Assembly: GCA_021372245.1 (NCBI GenBank)
Contig: JAJFUV010000240.1
Location: 1 to 64,000, forward strand
Direction: 5' to 3'
DNA length: 64,000 nucleotides
Origin: Terriglobales bacterium
GTDB taxonomy: Bacteria; Acidobacteriota; Terriglobia; Bryobacterales; Bryobacteraceae
Below are positions 29,761 to 39,083 of this stretch, piece after piece. The notes beneath the pieces are model-generated. The model did not search any database. It was not told the origin of the DNA and was given only the letters and a program-made list of their open reading frames with translations. Every line of letters starts with the position of its first letter. Position 1 is the stretch's first letter. The translations under genes were made by a program, and so were the position numbers.

Positions 29761-30969
29761 ATGAAAACGAGTTTCAACGCACTGGGCATTGCCGCCCTGT
29801 TGTTTCTGCTCATCTCTCCAGCCCTCGCCACGACCACGAGCACGACCCTTTCCGCCGCCGTGGACACCAAACAGGAATACGTCACAGTGGCCGCGAACAC
29901 CGGCATGGTAGCCACGGGGCGCAACAACGCCATCAACACGGTCCTCTATGTGAACAAGGAGGCCATGACGGTAGTGTCCATCAGCGGCCTTGTGGTCCAG
30001 GTGAAGCGCGGCCAGTTCGGCACGCCGATCATGTCCCACTACTCCGCCGATACGGTGTGGGTGGCCCCTCCCGGCCATTTCAAGAATGCCGACCCGTATG
30101 GGCCTTGCGTATCGACGGCGGAACCCACGCTTCCGGCTGTCTCGATTCCGACCGGCAACGTGTTTGACTGCACCGGCTCGCCGGAACGCTGGGCGCTGAT
30201 TGGATGGGGCAGTTCCGCTGGCGCGACCGTCACAGGCACTGGCGCTTATGCTCTCGGCACTGCCCCAACGCTGACGAGTCCGGCGGTTACCACGGACATT
30301 CGGGCGACCACGGCGGGATCTCCGACCGTTGGCACCGCAGCGAAGCCTTTCGCCGGGGGTTACTTCGGCACCGCCGCGACCAACAACTTCCACCTGATCT
30401 TTGGTGCGACGGCTGCGGCTCGGAGCGTGACCTACGATGACCCGCTGGGGAATGACAAGGTGGCTTACCTGGCCGCCGCTCAGACCCTCACCAACAAGAC
30501 CATCACGGGAAACATCAATGGCGACACGGTGAAGGCCACGACTGAGTTCGTCGCCGTTACCGGGACCACCGGCACAACGCTTACCAACGTCGTCGGGATG
30601 GTAACAACGGTCGTGCCCGGGACGTACCGCTTCTACATCAACGTCCCCGGCGTGACCACGGCAAACGCGGGCGTGAAATACGCCTTCAAGTATACCGGCA
30701 CGGTGATGACCTCTATCGAGGCCACGTCGCGCGCCTTCACGGCCTCCGCTGCGGCAATCACTCACACGACTACCAACACCGACCAAGCCCTGCTGACGGA
30801 TTCCGCCGGCGGCGGTGGTGGCCCGGCCGTAATCAGCACCGTGATCGAGGGAACGTGCGTGGTAGGGACTGGCGGGACCATCCAGTTTCAGGCCGCGCAG
30901 AAGACTGCCCACGCAGACGAGACCAAAGTGCTCGTCGGCGCGAGCATGACGTTCACCCGCATCCTGTAA
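29761..30969 (+). CDS. Head-fibre or decoration protein with Sec signal
   Basis: 402 residues from ATG 29761 (AGGAG 8 bases upstream; an ATG 6 bases earlier is too close). MKTSFNALGIAALLFLLIS is a clear Sec signal with cleavage near PALA. The body is Thr/Ala/Gly-rich beta structure, including TLTNKTITGNINGD, which is typical of phage fibre shafts, and a C-terminal domain of probable jelly-roll type (YRFYINVPGVTTANAGVKY; ASMTFTRIL). Located just after coat. A signal peptide on a virion protein is odd. Confidence 0.65.
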   Translation: MKTSFNALGIAALLFLLISPALATTTSTTLSAAVDTKQEYVTVAANTGMVATGRNNAINTVLYVNKEAMTVVSISGLVVQVKRGQFGTPIMSHYSADTVWVAPPGHFKNADPYGPCVSTAEPTLPAVSIPTGNVFDCTGSPERWALIGWGSSAGATVTGTGAYALGTAPTLTSPAVTTDIRATTAGSPTVGTAAKPFAGGYFGTAATNNFHLIFGATAAARSVTYDDPLGNDKVAYLAAAQTLTNKTITGNINGDTVKATTEFVAVTGTTGTTLTNVVGMVTTVVPGTYRFYINVPGVTTANAGVKYAFKYTGTVMTSIEATSRAFTASAAAITHTTTNTDQALLTDSAGGGGGPAVISTVIEGTCVVGTGGTIQFQAAQKTAHADETKVLVGASMTFTRIL

Positions 30970-30976
30970 CTACTCC

Positions 30977-30998
30977 GGGGCGGTCTTCGGATCGCCCC
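30977..30998 (+). terminator. Stable UUCG hairpin (terminator-like)
   Basis: GGGGCGGTC-TTCG-GATCGCCCC: nine pairs (one G-U) capped by a cUUCGg tetraloop, 8 bases after the stop of the preceding gene. No good T-run follows, so it may protect or process the mRNA rather than end it. Confidence 0.5.
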
Positions 30999-31032
30999 AC
31001 CTTACCTTCCTGGGCGGTAGAGGAGAACCACC

Positions 31033-31368
31033 ATGCCTGACAATGAAAAACCCTTCGTCGGAGTCACTCACACTTTCGCGGACGCGAATCGCATCAACCT
31101 AATGGCCCTCATCAGGGCTATCGAGCCTAACTGCCCCGGAACCGGCCGCGAAGTCATGATCCAAGTAGACCCGCTCTCGCCTGCCGGAAGCGTCCTGGTG
31201 GGCGACGACCACGTTACCTTCGCGGGAGCAGGCGTGGCGCAGCGATGCGCGTACCACCTCCAGAAAGGCGACAGCCGCCCGTATCGCAGACCAGCGGCTC
31301 AAGATTTGAATGGCATTTATCTGGTCGCCAGCGCGGGCATCATCGTGAACATCGAGGTATCGCAATGA
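31033..31368 (+). CDS. Hypothetical protein, likely structural
   Basis: 111 residues; GAGGAG upstream. Reads as a small beta protein (REVMIQVDPLSPAGSVLVGD; GIYLVASAGIIVNIEV), plausible as a decoration or tail component given its neighbours. Overlaps the next start (ATGA). Confidence 0.6.
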   Translation: MPDNEKPFVGVTHTFADANRINLMALIRAIEPNCPGTGREVMIQVDPLSPAGSVLVGDDHVTFAGAGVAQRCAYHLQKGDSRPYRRPAAQDLNGIYLVASAGIIVNIEVSQ

Positions 31369-31436
31369 AACGCGCAGGCGTCTTGCTTTTGCTGCTGGCA
31401 ACGGCGCTTGCGGCGCAAGTCAATCGCGGTGCCTGA
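31365..31436 (+). CDS. Tiny signal-peptide-like ORF
   Basis: 23 residues (MKRAGVLLLLLATALAAQ plus five) in an ATGA overlap. It looks like a Sec signal with almost nothing after it, resembling the N-termini of the 29761 and 33317 proteins. Either a remnant or a small membrane peptide. Confidence 0.4.
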   Translation: MKRAGVLLLLLATALAAQVNRGA

Positions 31437-31487
31437 AAACCACCGCATTCCATCCGTAACCACCTCCCTTTCCTAAAGGATTCAACT

Positions 31488-32264
31488 ATGTCCACATGGG
31501 GTTCCGCTCCCTGGGGCGGCTTGGCCTCTGTCTCAGCCACCGCCATCAAGGTATCCGACATCCTCTACCACGCCTACCGCATCGCGGGCATTCTCTCTGA
31601 GGCGGGGCGAGGCTACGGGGCCGCAAAGCTCGACGACGGCATGGCGGTCCTCAACGCCATGCTGGACGCTTGGAATACTGAGCGCCTGTGCCTCCACGTC
31701 ACCAGCCGCAACCTGTTCACGCTGATTCCCTCGCAGGGTGACTACACCATCGGGGACGCCGGGGATTTCGACGTGGTGCGCCCACAGAAGATCGACCGGG
31801 CATCCACGGTGGATCTGTCCGACCCGGTGAATCCACGGGAGCGCCCCATCGAGGTCATCACCGATCAGGGCTGGCAGGAAATCAGCGGGAAACTCACGAC
31901 CTCCACACTGCCGCAGAAGGTCTGGTACGAGACGACCTATCCGCTCGGCATTCTGCACTTCTGGCCGGTGCCTACCGCGGCGCATCAGGCAGCCCTCTAC
32001 TGGAAGGGCTTGCTCGCTGGCTTCACGAACGCCACGGACTCAGTGGCGCTGCCCCCGGGGTATCTCGCAGCCATCGAGTACAACCTGGCCGAAGAACTCG
32101 CCCTGCGGTTTCCTGACCGGGCGAAGATCAGCCCGCTGGCTCTCGAGAAAGCCCGCGAGTACAAGGCGGCCATCAAGCGGGCCAACATCGTCGTCCACGA
32201 ACTGCGCTGCGATCCGGGTGTGCTTCAGCGGGGCGCGGGTTTCGACATCTATTCCGGGGAGTAA
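31488..32264 (+). CDS. P22 gp4-like tail accessory/head completion protein
   Basis: 258 residues. KVSDILYHAYRIAGILSEAG and DDGMAVLNAMLDAWNTERL match the helical start of gp4-like adaptors that extend the portal; ALYWKGLLAGFTNATDSVAL and PPGYLAAIEYNLAEELALRF are the conserved second half. In P22, gp4 closes the portal channel and binds gp10. A CCGTAAC motif (31454-31460) lies before this gene. Confidence 0.8.
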   Translation: MSTWGSAPWGGLASVSATAIKVSDILYHAYRIAGILSEAGRGYGAAKLDDGMAVLNAMLDAWNTERLCLHVTSRNLFTLIPSQGDYTIGDAGDFDVVRPQKIDRASTVDLSDPVNPRERPIEVITDQGWQEISGKLTTSTLPQKVWYETTYPLGILHFWPVPTAAHQAALYWKGLLAGFTNATDSVALPPGYLAAIEYNLAEELALRFPDRAKISPLALEKAREYKAAIKRANIVVHELRCDPGVLQRGAGFDIYSGE

Positions 32265-32267
32265 ATC

Positions 32268-33278
32268 ATGTCTACCACCGTTCAGCAACTCATCACCTCC
32301 GCCTTCCGTGATATCGGTGCCATCGGCTCAGGCGATACTCCCTCCACGGAGGAATCGAACGACGCCCTGGTGAAGTTGAACCAGTTTCTCGCTTCCTGGA
32401 GCGCGCAGGGACTCCCGGTCTACCAGATCACGCGCAGCACGGTTGCGCTTACGGGTGCCGCGTCCTACTCCCTCAATGGCGTGGCGCGGCCCGTCAAGAT
32501 CAAGGCCGCATCCGTGGTGAGCACGGCTGTCATTGACGTGCCGGTTCCCATCCTCACGGCGCAACAGTGGGCAACCATCCAGGACAAGGCTGGCACGGCG
32601 GCTTTCGCGGAGGGGCTGTACTACGAGCACGGTTACCCGCTGGCGAAGATCCATCTTGCCCCGAAGGTCACCGCTGGAACGCTGAATCTCCACAGCGAAA
32701 AGCCCATCGGCTCCGGGCTCATGGAAGTGCGCGAGACATTGGTGCTGAGCGGGGCGGCGAGCTACACCGTGGGCGTGGGCGGGAGCCTCGCCACGGAACG
32801 GCCCGTGCGCGTGCTGGCTGCGTCGATCGCCGCTGGCAGCAGCATCAGCCGTGGCGTGCGGCTCGTGACGGCTGAGGAATGGGCGAACTACCCGAAGCGT
32901 GGCGTCGGTGGGGCTTTCGCGGAGGTGGGGTTCTATGACGCGGGATACCCAAACGCGACTCTGTACCTCGGACCCATCCCGGCGAACGGCGGATCACTCG
33001 AACTGTTCAGCTACATGGCGCTCACGGCGTTCGCCAGCCTATCCGCCAGCATCGACCTTCCTCCGGGTTACGAGCGCGCCCTGCGGACGGCCTTCGCGCT
33101 GGAACTCTACTACGAGTATCCGCGGGAGAGCGGCGTGGCGGTCGATGCACTCAAGATGGCGGCAGACGACGCCAAGGCTTCGATCTTCGGGCTGAACCAG
33201 GCCATCATGGGGAGTCCGGCAGGGCCTCCGCCGCAGCCTGTGGTTGTCGCGCCTCCGCCAGCGGCTCCGGCTCAATAA
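32268..33278 (+). CDS. Second gp4-like protein with internal duplication
   Basis: 336 residues. N-terminus TVQQLITSAFRDIGAIGSGD and DALVKLNQFLASWSAQGLPV parallel the preceding gp4-like protein; the end PPGYERALRTAFALELYYEY also matches. In between, a segment starting VALTGAASYSL is repeated as LVLSGAASYTV, each followed by a 'RPV..KAASV/LAASI' strand, 'QQWATI/EEWANY' and 'GYPLAKIHLAP/GYPNATLYLGP'. So it is a longer adaptor with a duplicated middle domain, ending in a Pro-rich tail. Confidence 0.75.
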   Translation: MSTTVQQLITSAFRDIGAIGSGDTPSTEESNDALVKLNQFLASWSAQGLPVYQITRSTVALTGAASYSLNGVARPVKIKAASVVSTAVIDVPVPILTAQQWATIQDKAGTAAFAEGLYYEHGYPLAKIHLAPKVTAGTLNLHSEKPIGSGLMEVRETLVLSGAASYTVGVGGSLATERPVRVLAASIAAGSSISRGVRLVTAEEWANYPKRGVGGAFAEVGFYDAGYPNATLYLGPIPANGGSLELFSYMALTAFASLSASIDLPPGYERALRTAFALELYYEYPRESGVAVDALKMAADDAKASIFGLNQAIMGSPAGPPPQPVVVAPPPAAPAQ

Positions 33279-33316
33279 AAACCCCACCAACTACCGCCTT
33301 GAGGCGGGAGGATAAC

Positions 33317-35494
33317 ATGCACAAACTTGTAATCACCTCTCTACTTGCCGTACTGGCGTATGCCCAGCCCGCGACGTACCCGAGTTCCGTCGTCACTGAT
33401 GGAAAAGTCGGCGTGGCGGTCAATGGAATCAATACGACCCTCGCGGCGGGCATCACCCCGAGCGCGACGAGTTTCACGGTACGGAGCGCGACGGGAATCG
33501 CACCCAACACCTTTCTCACGCTTTCGGGCGTGGAAATCGTCAAGGTGTGCTCCGTTGTAGGGACGACCGTACAGGTGGGTGATGCGTCCTGCCCGAATAT
33601 CGATGGACGCGGGTTCGATGGCACGACGGCGTCGTATCACGTTGCGAACGGAACGGTCATGTCCTATCCGATCGCGCGGAACCACAACCAACTCGCGGCG
33701 GAAGTTAAGGCTATTGAGACAGCACTTGGGGCGAATCTCATCAACGTCCGCGCCAGCACCCCGGCCATCAACGCGAGCGACTACAACTTCGCAGCGCAGG
33801 CACCCGGTGGCTCGCTCACCGCAAGTATCATCAACTCCGTCACACTCGCACCCTGCCCTCAAGGGGTCAACGGGACAAACACCGGGCACTCGCTCTACAT
33901 CTCGGGCGGGACGGGCACGGCGGAATGGGTCATTATCAGCGGCGGCACCTGCACTTCCGGGGCAGCGAGCGGCACGGTATTTTTCACTCCCGCGAACAAC
34001 CACAGCGGCGCGTGGACGATTGCATCGGGCACGAGCGGCATCACCGAGGCGCTGAACATTCTACCCGCTGTTGGTGGAGTCGTGGCGGCTCCAGCAGGTA
34101 CGCTGTCGGCCTGCAACGTCGCCATCGCGCGCCGCAACCAATCGTTGATCGGTCAGGGCATCGAGGCGACGATCCTCACGTGCGAAAGTCCCACGCTGCC
34201 GGCTGTCCACATCTATAACGGCGCGTGGTGGGGACTGGTGCAGGACATGAAGATCACGCGCACGGCGGTCCCCACGGCCGGCGGCGACGGTATCGTCACC
34301 GATACAAATACCACCAATTTCGAAGCGCGCCGCGTCTACCTCACGCACCACTACCACGGGCTTCGTCTCGGCCCAACCACCTACAGCCACTTGACGGAAG
34401 TACAGGTGCAGAACTCCGTGCTCGACGGCTTCTACTTTGAGCCGGATGGGATCGATGTGGTGATGCAGTGGCAAGTAAAGGAGTGCGGGGCGGGCGGGAA
34501 CGGCCGGCACGGGTTCTTCATCGACAACACCACTTCGCCCATCTCCATGATCGCCCCCGAGATGCGGCACATCCTCACGTTCGCCAACCAGGGCAACGGG
34601 ATCAGGGTGGAGGGGCAGGATGGCAAGGGAATCTACGCCTTCATCCTGGAGGATCTGCGGGCTGAGGCAGACAACCTGAGTGGTCTGTATATGAAGACGT
34701 TCGGCAACGAGCACGCCCTGCGCAACATGAACGTTGGCGGGTCTGGCCTGAACACTCTCAACGTCGGCTACCCCACTCACCTTACGACTCCCACCAATGC
34801 AGCGTATGGTATAGAGCTTGACGACCGAAACGATACCGGGACCTGCCCCAGTTCCACCGGCGCCTTGAGTATCTATGGCGTGAAGGTCGTGGGTAATGCA
34901 CTGTCCGGCGTAAAGATCAAAAGCTGCGGCGTGTTGATCTCCGGCATTACTGCCGCTCGGAATGGGGTGGCGCAGCACGCCGACGACGACAAGCGGGCGG
35001 GCGTCACCATCCAGGCGAGCGAAGTCACGGTAATGGGCGGATTCTACAGCTCGTCCGGAGATGGATTTGGCAACGCACAGCAAAAGTACGGCATCGAGGT
35101 GTCCGGTGCAGCCCCCATCCCCACACTGAATCTGGCGGGCAATACCTGCGATGTGAACACGGGCTTTGCGGCCGGCACCCAGTGCTTCAAATTCAACACC
35201 GTGCCGACTTCCTACGCCGCGTCCCTGCCAGGGTTCTACTACCAGCGCTGGGGCGCCAGTTGCTCGACGGTGGCGAGCGTTGCCGCGACGTGCGACACGA
35301 CTCTCACCCTGACGCAGCCATTCCCAGACACCAACTACGTCGCCACCTGCTCGCTGCGCGGGACCATCACGGGCGTGCCCACCATCGTTGGCTACGTCAA
35401 CCAAGCCGCCGGCAGTATCGACATACGCATAGCGGCGCTTACAGCTGCGGCGGCCTCGGCGTCGAACGTGGATTGCGTGTTCCGGCATCAGTAG
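33317..35494 (+). CDS. Beta-helix tailspike-like protein with Sec signal
   Basis: 725 residues from ATG 33317 (GGGAGG upstream, next to a CCGCC/GGCGG hairpin). N-terminus MHKLVITSLLAVLAYAQ is signal-like. Residues about 245-610 are short repeating strands typical of right-handed parallel beta-helices (QSLIGQGIEATILTC; SHLTEVQVQNSVLDGFYF; GVTIQASEVTVMGGFYSSSG), often polysaccharide-binding or -degrading. The C-terminal domain (QPFPDTNYVATCSLRG) is a small beta domain. No catalytic residues can be assigned. Likely host-surface recognition. Confidence 0.7.
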   Translation: MHKLVITSLLAVLAYAQPATYPSSVVTDGKVGVAVNGINTTLAAGITPSATSFTVRSATGIAPNTFLTLSGVEIVKVCSVVGTTVQVGDASCPNIDGRGFDGTTASYHVANGTVMSYPIARNHNQLAAEVKAIETALGANLINVRASTPAINASDYNFAAQAPGGSLTASIINSVTLAPCPQGVNGTNTGHSLYISGGTGTAEWVIISGGTCTSGAASGTVFFTPANNHSGAWTIASGTSGITEALNILPAVGGVVAAPAGTLSACNVAIARRNQSLIGQGIEATILTCESPTLPAVHIYNGAWWGLVQDMKITRTAVPTAGGDGIVTDTNTTNFEARRVYLTHHYHGLRLGPTTYSHLTEVQVQNSVLDGFYFEPDGIDVVMQWQVKECGAGGNGRHGFFIDNTTSPISMIAPEMRHILTFANQGNGIRVEGQDGKGIYAFILEDLRAEADNLSGLYMKTFGNEHALRNMNVGGSGLNTLNVGYPTHLTTPTNAAYGIELDDRNDTGTCPSSTGALSIYGVKVVGNALSGVKIKSCGVLISGITAARNGVAQHADDDKRAGVTIQASEVTVMGGFYSSSGDGFGNAQQKYGIEVSGAAPIPTLNLAGNTCDVNTGFAAGTQCFKFNTVPTSYAASLPGFYYQRWGASCSTVASVAATCDTTLTLTQPFPDTNYVATCSLRGTITGVPTIVGYVNQAAGSIDIRIAALTAAAASASNVDCVFRHQ

Positions 35495-35762
35495 GGGTTT
35501 GGAAATGCGCCCTCACCTCCACTATCACGTCGCCGTAGCGAGCCCGAAGCTCAGGGCCGAGCGGGAACGGAAGATTAGCCCCGCGCACGCTCCCGGGCAT
35601 CTGCCCGCGTTCGGCAATCAGGACAAGGGAGCCGGAATTGTGGACAAGTCGATATCCATGCTCCCGGGCGAGTTGCGCAAGATTAGCGATATCCGAGGGC
35701 TGGCGGTAGGAGCGGCTGGTGCAACCGCACAGGACCATGAGAAGCAGCGCAATTCTAAGCAT
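35439..35762 (-). CDS. Antisense small lipoprotein
   Basis: 107 residues. MLRIALLLMVLCGCTSRSYR has a lipobox (LCGC, acylated Cys14), AGGA upstream of the start. The mature part is short (IANLAQLAREHGYRLVHNSG) and the end overlaps the spike gene by 56 bases on the opposite strand. It is the only leftward gene between spike and tail-hub genes. A moron-type lipoprotein such as a superinfection-exclusion factor is a reasonable guess. A competing + strand frame (35499-35840) looks less protein-like. Confidence 0.65.
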   Translation of the reverse strand: MLRIALLLMVLCGCTSRSYRQPSDIANLAQLAREHGYRLVHNSGSLVLIAERGQMPGSVRGANLPFPLGPELRARYGDVIVEVRAHFQTPTDAGTRNPRSTPRPPQL

Positions 35763-35836
35763 GGCTCAATCCTAACACCACCACGGCAGCACGCGCCTCA
35801 TGGCCTCCGGAGACTTGGCGGCAAGGAAGCGGTCCT

Positions 35837-37837
35837 ATGAAGTTCGATGCTTTTGTTGGGGGCAGCTACGCGCTGCCCTCCGTCCAGGCCAACTGCCAAC
35901 GGGCGGTGAATCTCTACCCGGAGCTGGACGAAACCGGGCAAGGCAAGAACAAGTTCACGTATGTCGGCACGCCGGGAGTGCATCTGTTCGGCGACGTGAC
36001 GGACTTCGACGCTTTGGTGCCCGGAGCCTGCACACCCATTCGCGGCCTCTTTAGCGGTGGGGGCAGGCTGTGGGTTGCGGCTGGAACCAGATTCTTCGAG
36101 GTTGACGGATCGGGCCCGGGTGGGACAGCAGCGCTAAAGGCTGGTACTTCAGTCCATACGATCGCCGATGATGCCGACCATAGCCCGGTTCAAATCTTCA
36201 GCAACGGCAGGGAGTTGTTTGTAATCGCCTCCGGGCGGGCCTATCGGCACGACGGAGTTTCGCTCACGGCCATTACGTTCGACACGTTCACGGGCACATG
36301 CAATACGAACGGCACCGCCGTCACGTGGGTAAGCGGCGACAAGTTCGACGTTCTGATGCAGGGCCAAACCATCACGATCAACGCCGTCACGTACACCGTC
36401 ACTGAGGTGGCGAGCGAAACCGCGCTCACCGTAGACGCGGGCGCAGGCGTTCAGGCCGGCGTAGCTTTCTCCTGCACCCCGGCGCTCAAGGCTGTAACGG
36501 GCGGCTTCCTGGACGGCTACTTCATTACGAACGCATGGATCGACAATGGCTCGGCGCTCGATGCGAACTGGAATCGGTTCTATGTGTCGGAACTCTGGAG
36601 CGGGGCGTCACCGTGGGATGGGTTGAGGTACGACGTGAAAAGCGGGCACCCCGACAATCTCGTTGCTGTCCACGTGGACGGCCAGTATCTCTGGTTGTTT
36701 GGTTCGCAGACAGCGGAGGCTTGGGCGAATAACGGTAACCCCGACTTCCCGTTCGCCCGTGTCGCACCGGTAATCCAGCAGGGGTGCCTGTCGCCGTGGT
36801 CTCCGGTCTCGCTCGGAGGAATGATCGGCTGGATTGGGATGGATGCGCGAGGTGGACCGGTAGCCTATCTGGCGGAGGGGTTCCAGCCCCGCCGCGTTTC
36901 CACCCATGCGGTCGAGTATGCGTGGCGCACCATGTCTCCGTCTCAGGCTGCCCGCAAGGCCAGCAGTTTCGCCTACACGCAGCAAGGGCACCTGTTCTGG
37001 GTCATTAACTTCCCCGGTACGAATCCGGCGTGGGTCTATGACGTGACCACCGGCATATGGCACGAGCGGGCAGCGTGGAACTCACTCATCCCGAAGTTCA
37101 GCAACCCGATGTACAGATACCACACGTTCCTGGCTGAGTGGGAGGACGTGGCGCTTACGGGCGTCACGGGCCATATCGTAGGCGATCCGTTGAGCGGGAA
37201 TCTGTACCACCTGTCGCCGGAGTATTACGACGACAACGGGAGCGACATCAAGCGGAGGCGCACGGCACCTCACCTCTCCAACGAGAACCGGGAAAACTTC
37301 TATCACCGGATGGAGATTGACGCGGACCTCGGAGGTATTAGCAAGGCCGTGTATGTTCCGACCGGCCCCGCAGCCCTCAACGATGCCGTGAGCGGCGGGA
37401 CGTACACCGGGACGGCAAGCACAACCTTCACAGTGCAGATCGACGCGGCGGGCACACCGGACACCTTCAAGTGGCGCAAGAGTGGCGGTGCCTGGACCGC
37501 TGGCGTGGCGATCACGGGCGCGACACAGACTCTCAGTGACGGCGTGACGGTCAGGTTTTACGCCACCACGGGCCACGCGGTTGGGGACGCCTGGACGATT
37601 GCGGCGGAAGTGGAACCAGCCAGCGTGACGCTTTCGGTTTCCCGCAATGGAGGCAAGACGTTCGGAACGGCAAAGGCAGTCGCCCCCAGCGCGCCCCACC
37701 AGGACGACCGTGGCAAGCGGTTCGTGTGGCGGCGCATCGGCGGGGCGCACGACCTCGTTCCGCAGGTTGACATCACAGGCAAGAGCAAGGTGGCAATCTT
37801 CAACGCCTATCTCGAGTTGTCGAAAGGCGGGGCGTAA
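35837..37837 (+). CDS. P22 gp10-like tail hub/DNA stabilisation protein
   Basis: 666 residues. DAFVGGSYALPSVQANCQRAVNLYPE at the N-terminus is the hallmark of the gp10-like family; GYFITNAWIDNGSA, RFYVSELWSGASPWDGLRY, QYLWLFGSQTAEAWANNGNP and FPFARV are further conserved segments. Residues about 150-215 appear to be an inserted beta domain, and a second (about 505-585) lies in the C-terminal part. It would build the tail hub between adaptors and spike. Confidence 0.88.
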   Translation: MKFDAFVGGSYALPSVQANCQRAVNLYPELDETGQGKNKFTYVGTPGVHLFGDVTDFDALVPGACTPIRGLFSGGGRLWVAAGTRFFEVDGSGPGGTAALKAGTSVHTIADDADHSPVQIFSNGRELFVIASGRAYRHDGVSLTAITFDTFTGTCNTNGTAVTWVSGDKFDVLMQGQTITINAVTYTVTEVASETALTVDAGAGVQAGVAFSCTPALKAVTGGFLDGYFITNAWIDNGSALDANWNRFYVSELWSGASPWDGLRYDVKSGHPDNLVAVHVDGQYLWLFGSQTAEAWANNGNPDFPFARVAPVIQQGCLSPWSPVSLGGMIGWIGMDARGGPVAYLAEGFQPRRVSTHAVEYAWRTMSPSQAARKASSFAYTQQGHLFWVINFPGTNPAWVYDVTTGIWHERAAWNSLIPKFSNPMYRYHTFLAEWEDVALTGVTGHIVGDPLSGNLYHLSPEYYDDNGSDIKRRRTAPHLSNENRENFYHRMEIDADLGGISKAVYVPTGPAALNDAVSGGTYTGTASTTFTVQIDAAGTPDTFKWRKSGGAWTAGVAITGATQTLSDGVTVRFYATTGHAVGDAWTIAAEVEPASVTLSVSRNGGKTFGTAKAVAPSAPHQDDRGKRFVWRRIGGAHDLVPQVDITGKSKVAIFNAYLELSKGGA

Positions 37838-38523
37838 TGCCGGGGCAGATCACTCTCGAGGGCTTGCTGCGCACCCCCTTGCAGGTCGAGGGTCGGCTGA
37901 CGCAGGCATGGGCGGAGTTCTTCGTGGGGCTCGCCACGCTGCCGGCGGGTATTGAGGATTTGACGCGGCTGCTTGCCGTCACGCTAACGCAATCCGACGA
38001 AGATGCCGTGCTTGGACGGAATAACCTGACCAACGCTGGGGCCATCCCCAAGGTGAGTGAGGCCGGAACGGTGGATGAAAGCGCGGTCACCGACAACGGC
38101 GCGAGCCTGATCCTCGTCACTGGTCGCGGAATCGTCATCGATAACAACTACGGTTTCGACTCCAAGGATTCGGCTGGCACGGCAAGGGCATTGTTGACGC
38201 TCGATGGTGCAAACCCCGATGTTTTGCACCTCCGCAACAACCAACGAGGGGTTGGAGGGGCGATCAGTTTTGACACGCAAGCGGGTGGGGCGGCCGGAGC
38301 AACACTGGACAGCGCTGGAAACCTGAACGTGATTGGAGGTTACAAGGCCAACAGCGCCACTGGGTTGACCTCCAACCGCACCGTGGTCTATGCGGTGGTT
38401 CCGGTTACAACCACACTGCAATACCAAAACTGGGCGAATGCGAATGTCTCGATGACCGTACAGACCGGAACGTCGGTTTCGACCACCACTCACGGCTTTA
38501 CCGGAGGAATTCTTACCACATGA
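37837..38523 (+). CDS. Tail fibre-like protein
   Basis: 228 residues. N-terminal helical part (LTQAWAEFFVGLATLPAGIE), then a Gly/Ala/Thr/Asn-rich beta region (NPDVLHLRNNQRGVGGAISF; ATLDSAGNLNVIGG) typical of fibre shafts, ending in a Ser/Thr-rich tip. Start overlaps the tail-hub stop. Probably a short fibre or spike adaptor. Confidence 0.65.
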   Translation: MPGQITLEGLLRTPLQVEGRLTQAWAEFFVGLATLPAGIEDLTRLLAVTLTQSDEDAVLGRNNLTNAGAIPKVSEAGTVDESAVTDNGASLILVTGRGIVIDNNYGFDSKDSAGTARALLTLDGANPDVLHLRNNQRGVGGAISFDTQAGGAAGATLDSAGNLNVIGGYKANSATGLTSNRTVVYAVVPVTTTLQYQNWANANVSMTVQTGTSVSTTTHGFTGGILTT

Positions 38524-38696
38524 CGGCGACAAAGAACGGCGTGACGCATTCCGTGCTGGAGATGGAGCGGCCGGACGGGCGAGCGCAATTCCTGATGTTC
38601 GCGCCCAACGGCGACTTAACCCGTATTCACATCGACCCGACGCGCGAGGACTGCATCGCGGCACTTGAGCGGGACGGGTTCACGGTTACGGAGTAA
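38520..38696 (+). CDS. Small protein after the fibre gene
   Basis: 58 residues in an ATGA overlap with the fibre stop. A beta-like core (DGRAQFLMFAPNGDLTRIHI) then a helix (REDCIAALERDG). May be a fibre chaperone or assembly factor by position only. Confidence 0.5.
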   Translation: MTATKNGVTHSVLEMERPDGRAQFLMFAPNGDLTRIHIDPTREDCIAALERDGFTVTE

Positions 38697-38702
38697 GCGG
38701 CT

Positions 38703-39083
38703 ATGGTAACCCCAGCGCGACTCATCCCCAATTCCAGGCTTGCCGCCCCCCTGTCTCTGCTCACCGCTTCGGTTCAGGAGTTCTACGCGGCACCAGATCG
38801 AAGCACCACGACTGAGAAAACCAGGACGTACATCCGGAAACTGACGTTGACGAATACGAGCGCGGTGGATGAAACGGTGACGATTTATCTGGTGCCGGTG
38901 GGAGATACGGCGGGCGCGGCGAACATGCTCGTGAATGTCCTTCCGGTTCCGGGTGGAAAGACCGTCGTGGTGAAGGAAGCCGAAGGCCACATCCTCGAAC
39001 CGGGCGGGGCGATTCAGGCCGTGGCAGGAGGAGCGCCCGGGGCCACGGTCACGATCCTGGCGAGTGGGGTGGAGTTCAGGTAG
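38703..39083 (+). CDS. Small beta-sandwich protein, likely structural
   Basis: 126 residues. TYIRKLTLTNTSAVDETVTI, VVVKEAEGHILEPGGAIQAV and ATVTILASGVEF form the pattern of a small phage Ig-like/jelly-roll decoration or fibre protein. Overlaps the next GTG start. Confidence 0.65.
   Translation: MVTPARLIPNSRLAAPLSLLTASVQEFYAAPDRSTTTEKTRTYIRKLTLTNTSAVDETVTIYLVPVGDTAGAANMLVNVLPVPGGKTVVVKEAEGHILEPGGAIQAVAGGAPGATVTILASGVEFR

Noticed and set aside
35499..35840. Rightward 113-codon ORF opposite the lipoprotein gene
   Set aside because: Composition is unlike protein (His/Pro/Arg-rich) and the leftward frame has a lipobox and signal peptide.
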